From Pseudomonas sp. HMWF021 (GTDB taxonomy: Bacteria > Pseudomonadota > Gammaproteobacteria > Pseudomonadales > Pseudomonadaceae): a stretch of DNA of 43,685 bases. This document shows, in pieces, positions 23,336-32,251 of the stretch. The stretch lies in contig NZ_QAIK01000007.1 of NCBI RefSeq assembly GCF_003061005.1, positions 11,887 to 55,571 on the forward strand, in the 5' to 3' direction. The position numbers were made by a program, and so were the translations under genes. How positions within the stretch are numbered: position 1 is the stretch's first letter; each line of letters starts with the position of its first letter. Under the pieces are notes generated by a model. It was not told the origin of the DNA. It did no database searches and saw only the letters and a program-made list of their open reading frames with translations.

Positions 23336-24625
23336 TTACGGTAACTCGCGGCTGGCGTAGAACGCGCTCAGCACTTTGACCAGGTGCGCCAGGTCGTGGC
23401 TGCCGCACAGTTCGCGGATCGAGTGCATGGCGAAGGTCGGCAGGCCGATGTCGACGGTGCGCACGCCCAGGTGGCTGGCGGTGATCGGGCCGATGGTCGA
23501 GCCGCAACCCATGTCGCTGCGCACCACGAAGCTTTGCACCGGCACTTCTTCGGCCATGCACAGGTGGCGGAAGAATCCGGCAGTTTCGCTATTGGTGGCG
23601 TAGCGCTGGTTGCTGTTGACCTTGATCACCGGGCCGGCGTTGAGTTTCGGGCCGTGGTTGGCGTCGTGCTTCTCGGCGTAGTTCGGGTGCACGCCGTGGG
23701 CGTTGTCGGCCGAGACCAGCAGCGATTTCTGGATGGTGCGGACGAACTCGTCACCCTCCGGCAGCAGGCGACGCAGGGTCTGTTCGAGCATCGGGCCATC
23801 GGCGCCGCAAGCCGAGCAGGAGCCGACTTCTTCGTGGTCGTTGCACACCAGCACGCAGGTTTCTTCGGTGTCGGCGTTGAGCAAGGCTTGCAGGCCGGCG
23901 TAGCAGGACAGCAGGTTGTCGAGGCGCGCACCGGCGATGAAATCGCCGTGCAGGCCGATGATTGCCGCGCTTTGGGTGTCGTAGAAGCTCAGCTCGTAAT
24001 CCAGCACCACGTCGGCGTTCAGGCCATGTTCGCGGGCCAATTGATCGGTGAGGACGGCGCGGAAGTCGACACGTTCGTCACCGGCGAACTGCGCGAGGAT
24101 TGGTGGCAGCTCGGTCTGTGCGTTGATCGCCCAGCCCTGATTGGCTTCACGGTTGAGGTGAATGGCCAGGTTGGGAATGATCGCGATCGGTGCCTTGAAG
24201 TCGATCAACTGGCTTTCGACCTTGCCGTCGCGACGGAAGGTGACGCGACCGGCCAGCGACAGATCACGGTCGAACCACGGCGCCAGCAGCGCGCCGCCGT
24301 AGACTTCAACGCCCAGTTGCCAGAAGCCCTGGCGTTGCAGTTCCGGTTGCGGTTTGACCCGCAGGCAAGGGCTGTCGGTATGGGCGCCGACCAGGCGGAT
24401 ACCGTCGTGCAGCGGCGAGTTGCGGCCCATTTTGATCGCGACAATCGAGGAGTCGTTGCGGGTGACGTAGTAGCGGCCGTTGGCCTCGGTGGTCCATGGC
24501 TCGCGCTCGTCGAGGCGCACGTAACCGGCGGCCTCCAGACGCTGAACAAGGCTGGCGGTGGCGTGGAACGGGGTAGGGGAGGCCTTGAGGAAGTCGATCA
24601 GGCCTTGGTTCAACTCTTCGCGCAT
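23336..24625 (-). CDS. apeB: M18 family aminopeptidase
   Basis: 429 residues, cytoplasmic. It matches the M18 aspartyl aminopeptidase family: the N-terminal [20 protein letters not shown], the metal-site [11 protein letters not shown] (about 80-90), the NDHEEVGS catalytic Glu pair (about 258-265), and the C-terminal [14 protein letters not shown] and TFAMHSIRE His. Length is normal. It removes N-terminal, often acidic, residues from peptides using two zinc ions. I recall the homologue at the same place near rluA and min in P. aeruginosa. Confidence 0.93.
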   Translation of the reverse strand: MREELNQGLIDFLKASPTPFHATASLVQRLEAAGYVRLDEREPWTTEANGRYYVTRNDSSIVAIKMGRNSPLHDGIRLVGAHTDSPCLRVKPQPELQRQGFWQLGVEVYGGALLAPWFDRDLSLAGRVTFRRDGKVESQLIDFKAPIAIIPNLAIHLNREANQGWAINAQTELPPILAQFAGDERVDFRAVLTDQLAREHGLNADVVLDYELSFYDTQSAAIIGLHGDFIAGARLDNLLSCYAGLQALLNADTEETCVLVCNDHEEVGSCSACGADGPMLEQTLRRLLPEGDEFVRTIQKSLLVSADNAHGVHPNYAEKHDANHGPKLNAGPVIKVNSNQRYATNSETAGFFRHLCMAEEVPVQSFVVRSDMGCGSTIGPITASHLGVRTVDIGLPTFAMHSIRELCGSHDLAHLVKVLSAFYASRELP

Positions 24626-24695
24626 AAGAAGCTCCAGACAGCAATGGGCGGGAGTTTAACGCATCGGCCGGGGAATTGAATCCGGAGCGGATTCC

Positions 24696-24780
24696 TGTAG
24701 GAGCTGCGGCACGCTGCGATCTTTTGATTTTGATTTCAACGAACAGAATCAAAAGATCGCAGCGTGCCGCAGCTCCTACA
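24696..24780. repeat. REP doublet with compensatory changes, topology A
   Basis: The left arm is TGTAGGAGCTGCGGCACGCT and the right arm AGCGTGCCGCAGCTCCTACA. Compared with the usual CCGCAGGC core, both arms changed together, so pairing is retained. This shows selection or concerted change on the palindrome. Confidence 0.9.
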
Positions 24781-24792
24781 GGATGGTGGTGT

Positions 24793-25893
24793 TCAGCGGG
24801 CGGCGGCTACGCGCTTTTTCAGGTAGCTCATGATGACTTTTTCGTCTTCCGGTTTGTCCGGGCGCGGCAGCTGCTGCGGCCAGGGCTTCTGGCTCAGCAG
24901 TTTTTTCTGCCGGCTTTCGTCCCAACGCAGAATCTCCCGCGAGGCACATTCCCACCATTCGTGTCGGCAGGCGCTGTAGTACGGATCTTCCGGCGCAGCA
25001 CTGCCGTACAGCAGATCACGGCCGACCTTGCGCAACGCGCCGTTCTGATGACGCAGCTTCCATTTGATTTTCAGGCGCTGAAAAGCCGATGGAAACGGTT
25101 TGACCCGTGGCACATCGCTGCACAGATCCACCAGACGCTGGCTGAAGTGTTCACCATGCTGGGAGAAGAAATACGTCTGCATCGCGTGGAAGAAACGTTT
25201 TTCCGCGAAGTAGTGATAGACGTGCTTGCGCGCTTCAACCACCTGACGATTGCGCATGGCGTACGACAGGGCGATTTGCTCGATGGTGTGGATTTCGAAG
25301 CCGCCGAGGGTCCATTCATCGATCAGCTGAATCGACTCTTCGAACAGCGCCGAATCACTGTCAGTCACGCCGCACAGACCGCTGTTGTAGAGCTTGAAAC
25401 CGTTATCCTGCGTCACGCCGTGACTGCGCAGGTCGCGGCCAAGCTTTTGATAGTCGGGACGCCGGTGCACATCTTTCCAGTCGTACTCGAAGCGATCCAT
25501 CACCGAGCGGTTCGGCTCGATGAATTTGAACAGTTGGCCCGGGTGGCGGGTGAACAGGGTATCGGTGTCGACGAACAGGGTCTTCTCCGCCCACTGCATG
25601 CCGGCGGCGATGGCGCAGGCCTTGCGACGATGGTGATAGCCGTGGGTGCCTTGCCAGCGGGTCAGGGTCGCGTCGTCCAGCAACACCGTGTCGACCGGCC
25701 AGCCGGCGTAGTCTTCGGGGCGGTCGGTGAGAATCCTGATGGCCGGACGCTCGCCGTTTTTGGCTTGGGACAGCGCGGTCAGGATGCTGAACTTGGCTTC
25801 ACGCCGGTACACATCCTGATTGCCGTAAATCAGGTAAAGCAGTTGGTGACGAACTTTCGTGAGGGGGGTTACCAGGGAATCAATACAACTCAT
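24793..25893 (-). CDS. Putative glycosyltransferase-like protein
   Basis: 366 residues, no signal peptide or membrane segment. The N-terminal half looks like a GT-A fold: LLYLIYGNQDVYRREAKFSI, then RPAIRILTDRPEDY, and a DxD motif in TLFVDTDTLF (about residues 106-115), the metal and nucleotide-sugar site in many glycosyltransferases. Later HTIEQIALSYAM and HYFAEKRFFH are also typical of such folds. The C-terminus is basic (KKRVAAAR). It lies between apeB and rluA, flanked by a REP doublet. A sugar donor, acceptor or pathway cannot be named; it may act on lipopolysaccharide. Confidence 0.6.
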   Translation of the reverse strand: MSCIDSLVTPLTKVRHQLLYLIYGNQDVYRREAKFSILTALSQAKNGERPAIRILTDRPEDYAGWPVDTVLLDDATLTRWQGTHGYHHRRKACAIAAGMQWAEKTLFVDTDTLFTRHPGQLFKFIEPNRSVMDRFEYDWKDVHRRPDYQKLGRDLRSHGVTQDNGFKLYNSGLCGVTDSDSALFEESIQLIDEWTLGGFEIHTIEQIALSYAMRNRQVVEARKHVYHYFAEKRFFHAMQTYFFSQHGEHFSQRLVDLCSDVPRVKPFPSAFQRLKIKWKLRHQNGALRKVGRDLLYGSAAPEDPYYSACRHEWWECASREILRWDESRQKKLLSQKPWPQQLPRPDKPEDEKVIMSYLKKRVAAAR

Positions 25894-25942
25894 CCGAAAA
25901 CAAAATCCTTGTACAAAAAACGCGCTGCCGCTCAGGCAACGC

Positions 25943-26578
25943 TTAAAACGGTGCCGGGCACTCGAAGCGCAAACGCTCGCCGGTTTGCGGGTGGGTGAAG
26001 CTCAGCATGCTCGCGTGCAGGCACAGGCGTGGCCAGGCGGCCAGGGCCTGTTCGTGGGCGTAGAGGCCGTCGCCCAGCAGCGGGTGACCGATGGACAGCA
26101 TGTGCACACGCAACTGGTGCGAGCGCCCGGTAATCGGCGTCAGTTCGACGCGGCACCAGTCGCCGCAGCGTTCAAGTACGCGCCAGAAGGTCAGCGCGTG
26201 TTTGCCGAATTCGTGGTCGACCACGTGCCGCGGTTTGGTCGGCGGATCGTAGCGCAGGGGCAGGTCGATGCTGCCGCTGTCCAGTTCCGGCTGGCCCCAG
26301 GCGAGGGCGGTGTAGGCTTTCTCGGTTTCACGATCGTGAAACTGCCGCGACAGTTCGCGGTGGGTGTCGGCGTCGCGGGCCAACAGAATGATGCCGGAGG
26401 TTTCCCAGTCCAGACGATGGACAATGCGCGCTTCCGGGTAGCCGTTTTCCTGCAGGCGGGTGATCAGGCAGTCCTTGTTGTCGTCGGCACGACCGGGCAC
26501 CGAGAGCAGCAACGTCGGTTTGTCGACCACCAGCACGGCGGCGTCCTGATGAATGATGCGGATGTTGGACAACGGCAT
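25943..26578 (-). CDS. rluA: RluA-type pseudouridine synthase
   Basis: 211 residues without an S4 domain, the compact form typical of RluA. The catalytic Asp lies in IVHRLDWETSGIILLA (about 53-68), followed by KAYTALAWG and the conserved TGRSHQLRVHMLSIGHPLLGD. It converts uridine to pseudouridine in 23S rRNA (position 746) and some tRNAs (position 32). Length and motif order are normal for RluA. Confidence 0.92.
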   Translation of the reverse strand: MPLSNIRIIHQDAAVLVVDKPTLLLSVPGRADDNKDCLITRLQENGYPEARIVHRLDWETSGIILLARDADTHRELSRQFHDRETEKAYTALAWGQPELDSGSIDLPLRYDPPTKPRHVVDHEFGKHALTFWRVLERCGDWCRVELTPITGRSHQLRVHMLSIGHPLLGDGLYAHEQALAAWPRLCLHASMLSFTHPQTGERLRFECPAPF

Positions 26579-26630
26579 TAAAACAGCCTCGTAACAAATG
26601 CCAACGGCGGCTCAGAAACCCCAATGCCCT

Positions 26631-26710
26631 TGTAGGAGCTGCCGAAGGCTGCGATCTTTTGATGTTCAGAAACAAGATCAAAAGATCGCAGCCTTCGGCA
26701 GCTCCTACAG
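26631..26710. repeat. REP doublet, topology A
   Basis: TGTAGGAGCTGCCGAAGGCT and AGCCTTCGGCAGCTCCTACA are perfect inverted arms with GATCTTTTGAT inside. It lies between rluA and minE. Confidence 0.9.
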
Positions 26711-26753
26711 AGGCTTCAGGGATCTGAGCCGCCGTAGCGACTGCCGGATCGAC

Positions 26754-27008
26754 TCAGCGATCGGGCAGGGTGATGTTGAGTTCCAGAATCGAGCAACTGC
26801 CCTGGCTTTCCAGTGCAACATGTACGTCGTCGTTGCCGATGTTGACGTATTTGCGGATCACGTCGACCAGTTCCTTCTGCAAGGCTGGCAGGTAATCCGG
26901 CGTGCTGCGCTGGCCGCGCTCATGCGCCACGATGATCTGTAGACGCTCTTTCGCTACCGAGGCGGTACTTGGCTTTTTGTTGGCACGAAAGAAGTCAAAA
27001 AGGTTCAT
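26754..27008 (-). CDS. minE: Cell division topological factor MinE
   Basis: 84 residues. The N-terminal [12 protein letters not shown] is the membrane-binding amphipathic segment, followed by [12 protein letters not shown], the anti-MinCD contact helix, and the C-terminal topological domain. It stimulates MinD ATPase and so drives pole-to-pole oscillation. Its ATG overlaps the minD stop by one base (TAATG). Confidence 0.96.
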   Translation of the reverse strand: MNLFDFFRANKKPSTASVAKERLQIIVAHERGQRSTPDYLPALQKELVDVIRKYVNIGNDDVHVALESQGSCSILELNITLPDR

Positions 27009-27820
27009 TACCTACCTCCAAACAGGCGCTCGAAGAATCCCTTCTTCGTAACATCGAGGAAACGATGTTCTTTTTCTTTGCCCAGCAGACGATCAACGGC
27101 ATCGCTGTACGCCTGACCGGCATCGCTCTGGTCGTCGAGAATCACCGGGACGCCCGAGTTGGAAGCCTTCAGGACCGCCTGCGACTCAGGGATGACGCCC
27201 AGCAGGGTCACGGCCAGAATTTCCTTCACGTCTTCGACGCCGAGCATCTCGCCATCGCTGACGCGCTGCGGGTTGTAACGGGTCAGCAGGAGGTGTTCCT
27301 TGATCGGCTCTTCGCCGAGTTCGGCACGACGCGATTTGCTGGCCAGCAGGCCCAGCATGCGGTCCGAATCTCGTACCGAGGACACTTCCGGGTTGGTCAC
27401 GATGATCGCTTCGTCGGCGAAGTACATGGCCAGGTGCGCACCTTTCTCGATGCCCGCCGGGGAGTCGCAGACCACGAAGTCGAAGTCTTCCTTCAACTGC
27501 ATCAGGACTTTTTCCACGCCTTCCTGGGTCAGCGCGTCTTTGTCACGGGTCTGGCTGGCGGCCAGCACGTAGAGGTTTTCCAGACGCTTGTCTTTGATCA
27601 GCGCCTGCTGCAGGTTGGCTTCGCCGTTGACCACGTTGACGAAGTCATACACCACGCGACGCTCGCAACCCATGATCAGGTCGAGGTTACGCAGGCCCAC
27701 GTCGAAGTCGACGATCACTGTTTTGTGGCCGCGCAGAGCGAGGCCGGTACCGATAGCGGCGCTGGTGGTGGTCTTACCCACACCACCCTTGCCGGATGTA
27801 ACCACGAGAATCTTGGCCAA
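27008..27820 (-). CDS. minD: Septum site-determining ATPase MinD
   Basis: 270 residues. The deviant Walker A KGGVGKTT is at 11-18, Walker B-like [10 protein letters not shown] at about 38-47, and the C-terminal amphipathic membrane helix GFFERLFGG at the end. It binds the membrane when loaded with ATP and recruits MinC and MinE to place the division site. The order in transcription is minC, minD, minE. Confidence 0.97.
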   Translation of the reverse strand: MAKILVVTSGKGGVGKTTTSAAIGTGLALRGHKTVIVDFDVGLRNLDLIMGCERRVVYDFVNVVNGEANLQQALIKDKRLENLYVLAASQTRDKDALTQEGVEKVLMQLKEDFDFVVCDSPAGIEKGAHLAMYFADEAIIVTNPEVSSVRDSDRMLGLLASKSRRAELGEEPIKEHLLLTRYNPQRVSDGEMLGVEDVKEILAVTLLGVIPESQAVLKASNSGVPVILDDQSDAGQAYSDAVDRLLGKEKEHRFLDVTKKGFFERLFGGR

Positions 27821-28019
27821 GGTGTTTCACCCCTAAGGAAGAAGGACTTTTTAGCCCCTGAAAAACATCTCTTGAAAACTACTGCAGTCGGACAGCCTTG
27901 GCTGGAATTCGGCGCAAGTCGCAATTGCCGGGGGCAAACGCTCCTTGATCCTTTTTCCTACTTCGTTTGAGCCGTTTTCGCTACGTTTTAGAGATGCTTG
28001 GAAAATGCGGCAGTATCCG

Positions 28020-28757
28020 TTAAAGCCGAATGATGTTCAACACGTCGGCCGACAGGCTGACCTGTACGCCGGAGCCCCACAGTGGATCGCGGCGCAAATC
28101 TTCGGAAACCTTGTAATGCCCGGCGATGGAGATCAGTTCAGCGCTCAATTGCTGACAGAAAATCCGTGCCTTGGTGTCGCCCTTGACGCCGGCCAGTGCG
28201 CGACCGCGCATCGGGCCGTATACATGGATGTTGCCATCGGCCAGAAGTTCCGCCCCCGGACTGACCGAGGACACCACCACCAGATCGCCACCCTGGGCGT
28301 ATATCTGTTGGCCACCACGTACTGGCGTGGTGATGACGCGGGTCGGTTTGACGGTCGGCTCCGGCGGCTTTTCCGGCTTCTTTTTGACTTCCGGTTCCGG
28401 GGCTTCCAGCGGTCGCTCGCGGGCGCCGGACGGCGGCAGCACCGGAATGTCGATGGCGATGGCAGCGGCAATGTCTTCGATACGGCTGGCGCGGATCGCC
28501 AGGGTGCGCAGGCCATGCTGGCGGCACACGCGCATCAGACCGGGCAAATCCACCGCGCCTTCGCCGGGCGGCAGTTTGTCCAGCGCCAGGACCAGCGGTG
28601 CATTGCTGAAGAAATTCGGCGCCTGGGCGACTTTGGCGGCCAGTTGCCGATCAAGGCTGTCGAGGTCGTTACGGGACAGCTCCAGCACCGTAATGGCCAG
28701 CATGCTGCCCTTCAACTGGAACACGGGATCTTGGTCTGGCGAATCGTTTTGGCTCAT
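28020..28757 (-). CDS. minC: Septum site-determining protein MinC
   Basis: 245 residues from the ATG at 28757 ([20 protein letters not shown]); an in-frame start at 28823 adds 22 unlike residues. The N-terminal FtsZ-inhibiting domain (about 10-115) is followed by a Pro/Glu/Lys-rich linker ([17 protein letters not shown]) and the beta-helical C-terminal domain with [16 protein letters not shown] and [10 protein letters not shown], which binds MinD. It blocks FtsZ assembly at the poles. A 199-base gap separates it from minD. Confidence 0.95.
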   Translation of the reverse strand: MSQNDSPDQDPVFQLKGSMLAITVLELSRNDLDSLDRQLAAKVAQAPNFFSNAPLVLALDKLPPGEGAVDLPGLMRVCRQHGLRTLAIRASRIEDIAAAIAIDIPVLPPSGARERPLEAPEPEVKKKPEKPPEPTVKPTRVITTPVRGGQQIYAQGGDLVVVSSVSPGAELLADGNIHVYGPMRGRALAGVKGDTKARIFCQQLSAELISIAGHYKVSEDLRRDPLWGSGVQVSLSADVLNIIRL

Positions 28758-28874
28758 ATCGGCATACAACGGCTTGTCACTAAAAGTGCCGAGACTTATA
28801 ACGAGAACGCCCGCGAGCCGCAAGCCGGGTCGAACGATGTAGAATGCGCGGCCACTGAATTTACGGAAGCTTTA

Positions 28875-29810
28875 ATGGATCGCCCGCGTTTTCGAAGAGC
28901 CTTTCTTTCTCCCCGCTTCTGGCCGCTCTGGTGCGGTCTGGGGCTGTTGTGGCTGGTCGTGCAGTTGCCATATGCGGTTTTACTGACGATCGGTCGTGTT
29001 CTGGGCGCCTTGATGTATCGCGTGGCCGGCGACCGGCGGCGCATCGCCAAGCGCAATCTCGAGTTGTGCTTCCCGGAAAAATCCGCCGCCGAGCGCAAAC
29101 GCTTGCTCAAGGAAAACTTCGCCTCCACCGGCATCGCCTTCTTTGAAATGGCGATGAGCTGGTGGTGGTCCCGTGAGCGTCTGGCCAAGCTGGCCCACGT
29201 CGAAGGGCTGGAGCATCTGCAAAAAGCCCAGCGCGAGGGCAAGGGCGTGATCCTGATGGCCGCGCACTTCACCACCCTGGAAATCGGCGCGGCGCTGCTC
29301 GGTCAGCAACACACCATCGACGGCATGTACCGCGAGCACAAAAACCCGTTGTTCGACTTCGTCCAGCGTCGGGGCCGCGAGCGGCACAACCTTGACTCGC
29401 TGGCAGTGGAACGTGACGACGTGCGCGGCATGCTCAAGTTGCTACGTTCGGGCCGGGCGATCTGGTACGCACCGGATCAGGACTACGGCGCCAAGCAAAG
29501 CATTTTCGTGCCGCTGTTTGGCATTCAGGCAGCGACCGTGACCGCGACCACCAAATTCGCCCGGTTGGGTAAAGCGCTGGTGGTGCCGTTCACTCAGGAG
29601 CGTCTGGCCGACGGCAGCGGTTACCGGCTGGTGATCCATCCACCGCTGGAAGACTTCCCCGGTGAGACCGAAGAGGCCGACTGCATCCGCATCAACCAGT
29701 GGGTGGAAAGTGCGTTGCGCGCCTGCCCTGAGCAATACTTGTGGGCGCATCGCCGCTTCAAGAGCCGTCCACCGGGTGAGCCGAAGCTTTACCCGAAACG
29801 GCGCGGCTGA
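28875..29810 (+). CDS. Lipid A late acyltransferase, LpxL/HtrB family
   Basis: 311 residues from the ATG at 28875 with GGAAG upstream. The frame stays open 310 codons further upstream, but that part is antisense to minC and is not coding. An N-terminal membrane anchor (PLWCGLGLLWLVVQLPYAVL) is followed by the catalytic HFTTLE (HX4E, about residues 131-136) and MYREHKNPLFD and APDQDYG motifs of lysophospholipid acyltransferases. It adds a secondary laurate-type chain to lipid A at the inner membrane. It diverges from minC. Confidence 0.92.
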   Translation: MDRPRFRRAFLSPRFWPLWCGLGLLWLVVQLPYAVLLTIGRVLGALMYRVAGDRRRIAKRNLELCFPEKSAAERKRLLKENFASTGIAFFEMAMSWWWSRERLAKLAHVEGLEHLQKAQREGKGVILMAAHFTTLEIGAALLGQQHTIDGMYREHKNPLFDFVQRRGRERHNLDSLAVERDDVRGMLKLLRSGRAIWYAPDQDYGAKQSIFVPLFGIQAATVTATTKFARLGKALVVPFTQERLADGSGYRLVIHPPLEDFPGETEEADCIRINQWVESALRACPEQYLWAHRRFKSRPPGEPKLYPKRRG

Positions 29811-29845
29811 TTCACTCACCCTTTCAAGCACCATGGAGCGTTGCG

Positions 29846-31003
29846 ATGAGCCCAGCTGAACCGGTCACAGGTTTGATTCTTTCCGGCGGCGGGGCTCGGG
29901 CGGCTTATCAGGTGGGGGTGCTGGCGGCGATTGCCGAATTGCTGCCACTGGGCGCGGACAATCCGTTTCCGGTGATCGTCGGCACCTCCGCCGGGGCGAT
30001 CAATGCGGTCAGCCTGGCCAGTGGTGCTACCGATTTTCGCGCGGCTATCGAGCGCCTGACCCTGTTCTGGCAGGGCTTTCGCAGCCATCGGGTGTTGCGC
30101 AGCGACTGGCCGGGGGTGATCCGTCAGGCCAGCCGCTTCGTCAGCCACAGCCTGTTGGGCATGGGCCGGCACCTGCCGGTGGCGCTGCTCAACAGTTCGC
30201 CGCTGCGCGACCTGCTCAATGAAAAACTGCACATGCCCGGCATCGCCGAATCCATCGCGCGCAAGCAATTGCACGCGGTGGCGGTGACCGCGTTTGGCTA
30301 CGAATCGGGGCAGGCGGTGACGTTCTATCAGGGCGGCGGCAAGATCGATGCGTGGCTGCGCCACCGACGCATCGGCGTGCCGACGCAATTGTCGGTGGAC
30401 CATTTGCTGGCCAGTTCGGCGATCCCGTTGCTGTTTGCCCCGGTGAAAATCGGCGAGGAATATTTCGGTGACGGCGCAGTCCGCCAATCGGCGCCGATCA
30501 GCCCGGCGCTGCACCTGGGTGCGAGTCGGGTGCTGGTGGTGGGCGTCAGCGGCAACCCGCGCGGTTTTGATCCGCAGCAGCCGCTGGAGCGTGCCTACAC
30601 CGGCCAGCAACCCACCCTGGCGCAGATCGGCGGGCACATGCTCAACAGCACGTTCATTGACAGCCTGGAGAGCGACATCGAGTTGCTGCAACGTCTGAAC
30701 CAGTTCAGCCACCTGATGCCCGAGGGCACGCCGACCCGTGAGCTGGGAGTGGCACCGGTGGAGGTGCTGGTGATTTCGCCGAGCCAGCCGATCGACGAGA
30801 TCGCGGCGCGGCATCGTCAGGAATTGCCGGCGGCGTTGCGCTTGTTCCTGCGTGGGCCGGGGGCGACGAAAACGAGTGGGGCAGGGGTGTTGAGTTATCT
30901 GCTGTTCGAGGCGGGGTATTGCAGCGAGCTGATCGATTTGGGACGGCGTGATGCGTTGGCCAAGCGTGAGGAGCTGTGCCGGTTTCTCGGGTTAACCTCT
31001 TAA
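29846..31003 (+). CDS. Patatin-like phospholipase
   Basis: 385 residues, no signal peptide. The oxyanion loop SGGGARAAYQVGVL (13-26), the nucleophile Ser48 in GTSAG and Asp209 in FGDGA form the Ser/Asp dyad of patatins. Residues 250-385 extend beyond the core and include a helical tail (FLRGPGATKTSGAGVLSYLL). It starts 35 bases after the acyltransferase stop and may share its transcript, so a role in membrane lipid turnover is plausible. The lipid substrate is unknown. Confidence 0.9.
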   Translation: MSPAEPVTGLILSGGGARAAYQVGVLAAIAELLPLGADNPFPVIVGTSAGAINAVSLASGATDFRAAIERLTLFWQGFRSHRVLRSDWPGVIRQASRFVSHSLLGMGRHLPVALLNSSPLRDLLNEKLHMPGIAESIARKQLHAVAVTAFGYESGQAVTFYQGGGKIDAWLRHRRIGVPTQLSVDHLLASSAIPLLFAPVKIGEEYFGDGAVRQSAPISPALHLGASRVLVVGVSGNPRGFDPQQPLERAYTGQQPTLAQIGGHMLNSTFIDSLESDIELLQRLNQFSHLMPEGTPTRELGVAPVEVLVISPSQPIDEIAARHRQELPAALRLFLRGPGATKTSGAGVLSYLLFEAGYCSELIDLGRRDALAKREELCRFLGLTS

Positions 31004-31007
31004 AGGC

Positions 31008-31085
31008 AAAAGATCGCAGCCTGCGGCAGCTCCTACATTGGAATGCGCTATCCCTGTAGGAGCTGGCGAAGCCTGCGATCTTTTG
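31008..31085. repeat. REP doublet, topology B
   Basis: AAAAGATCGCAGCCTGCGGC begins the left arm and TGTAGGAGCTGGCGAAGCCT the right; GATCTTTT faces outward. The core of the right arm (GGCGAAGCC) has changed relative to the left (CCTGCGG). It separates the convergent patatin and Tsx genes. Confidence 0.9.
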
Positions 31086-31092
31086 ATTTTTA

Positions 31093-31878
31093 TCAGAAGT
31101 GGAACTTCACCAGGAAGCTGGTCACGTTCTGATTTGTGGTAAACCCACGGGTGTCGTCGATCCCGTACTTGTCTTTCCAGTAGTCGTATTCCACACCGAC
31201 GTACAGTTGCTTCTCGCCGAAATGCAGCGCCTTGCCCAGATCGTATTTGACCTGTGGGTTGAAGTGCAGGTTGGCGTGGTATTCGCCTTTGCTGTTGACG
31301 TCGTTGTCGACCACCCAGTCCATGTAACCATCGATCAGCACGTTCGAGCTGCCGACCGGAATGGTGTAGGACCAGACCGGGGTGATCTGCCAGACGTTGT
31401 CACCCGGGCGCGAGCCTTCGGTGTGACGCTGGTAGAAGTTCAGCTGGAAGTAGTCGAAGCCCGGGATCGCCAGGTCGAAGCCTGGACCGATCAGGTACGA
31501 CTCGACGTCGCCTTCACCGAACTCGTAGGTCATCGCCAGCAGCACGTCTTTGATCGGGCCGAATTCGAGCTTCTGGTCCAGCACCTTGCCCAGCGAGATG
31601 CGCGGCTGGAACTCACCGTAGTAGGTGTTGTTGCCGACGTTGTAGTCAGGCTTGCCGTTGTAGAAGATCTTGTCGATGAACAGGAAGTTGTCCCCGTACT
31701 TCCAGGCATCGGCGTGCTCGAAGGTGACGGTCTGCTGGATCGCCGGGTTGACCTTGAAGTCTTTGCCGTAGAGGTAGGTCAGGCTGTTGTTCTGCCATTG
31801 CAGCAGGCCATCGGCCATGGCCTGGCCGCCGGCCAGCATCGATCCCGCGAGCATCAGGCTGGTGCACATGCGTTTCAT
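31093..31878 (-). CDS. Tsx-like nucleoside-specific outer-membrane channel, paralogue 1
   Basis: 261 residues. A signal peptide (MKRMCTSLMLAGSMLAGGQA-MA) is followed by a 12-strand barrel-type sequence with alternating residues, and a terminal Phe (LVKFHF) as the outer-membrane assembly signal. The family call rests on the Tsx-like pattern WQNNSLTYLYGKDF and FEHADAWKYGDNFLFID. It would let nucleosides pass. It is about two thirds identical to the gene at 32252, a tandem duplication, and closes the purine cluster. Confidence 0.88.
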   Translation of the reverse strand: MKRMCTSLMLAGSMLAGGQAMADGLLQWQNNSLTYLYGKDFKVNPAIQQTVTFEHADAWKYGDNFLFIDKIFYNGKPDYNVGNNTYYGEFQPRISLGKVLDQKLEFGPIKDVLLAMTYEFGEGDVESYLIGPGFDLAIPGFDYFQLNFYQRHTEGSRPGDNVWQITPVWSYTIPVGSSNVLIDGYMDWVVDNDVNSKGEYHANLHFNPQVKYDLGKALHFGEKQLYVGVEYDYWKDKYGIDDTRGFTTNQNVTSFLVKFHF

Positions 31879-31924
31879 TCGGTTGCTCCCAAAGTAGGTG
31901 TTCCACGTTTATTTTTTTAAGATC

Positions 31925-31949
31925 GGCGCTCTGGTGTGGCGCCTTTTTT
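31925..31949 (+). terminator. Plus-strand terminator-like hairpin
   Basis: GGCGC and GCGCC with a nine-base loop, followed by six T, form a plus-strand intrinsic terminator shape. It lies 47 bases upstream of tsx paralogue 1, in its leader, on the opposite strand to the gene. Nothing on the plus strand needs it except a possible antisense transcript. Confidence 0.5.
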
Positions 31950-32086
31950 CGTTGCTGCAAAAGTCATCCGACCGGTCAGCTTTGATGCTGTTAGCAAGAG
32001 CTGAGCCAAGGCTTTCGAAAAGCAAAAAAACGCCCGTTCGGCTGCTGAAAAACAGTCGATTGAGCGTGTTTTCGGGATGCCTCGGT

Positions 32087-32146
32087 ACTGACCGGGGCCG
32101 GGATAAGTTGGCCCGTTGGTCAGGAATTAAATCCGGGCTTTTTTTT
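32087..32146 (+). ncRNA. Candidate small RNA 3' end or structured element
   Basis: CTGACC...GGCC pairs with GGCC...GGTCAG, then CCGGGC is followed by eight T, a plus-strand terminator. Both neighbours are on the minus strand, so the T-run would end an RNA of its own. Downstream, GGCCGCGGAG/CTCCTCGGCC near 32162-32189 and GTGCCCC/GGGGCAC near 32201-32238 add further stems. I found no strong promoter. The whole 373-base gap between the two tsx genes holds no protein gene. Confidence 0.4.
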
Positions 32147-32251
32147 AGACCGAATTCAAGAGGCCGCGGAGAATACTGACTCCTCGGCCAGGTCTCAAGT
32201 GCCCCGCAACAGAGCACCGACGACAGGTATGGGGCACGGTTGCGGGCCATC

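Noticed and set aside
27945..28874. Long upstream in-frame extension of the LpxL-type gene (310 codons)
   Set aside because: It is antisense to minC, has no family resemblance, and a good ribosome site plus membrane anchor mark the start at 28875.
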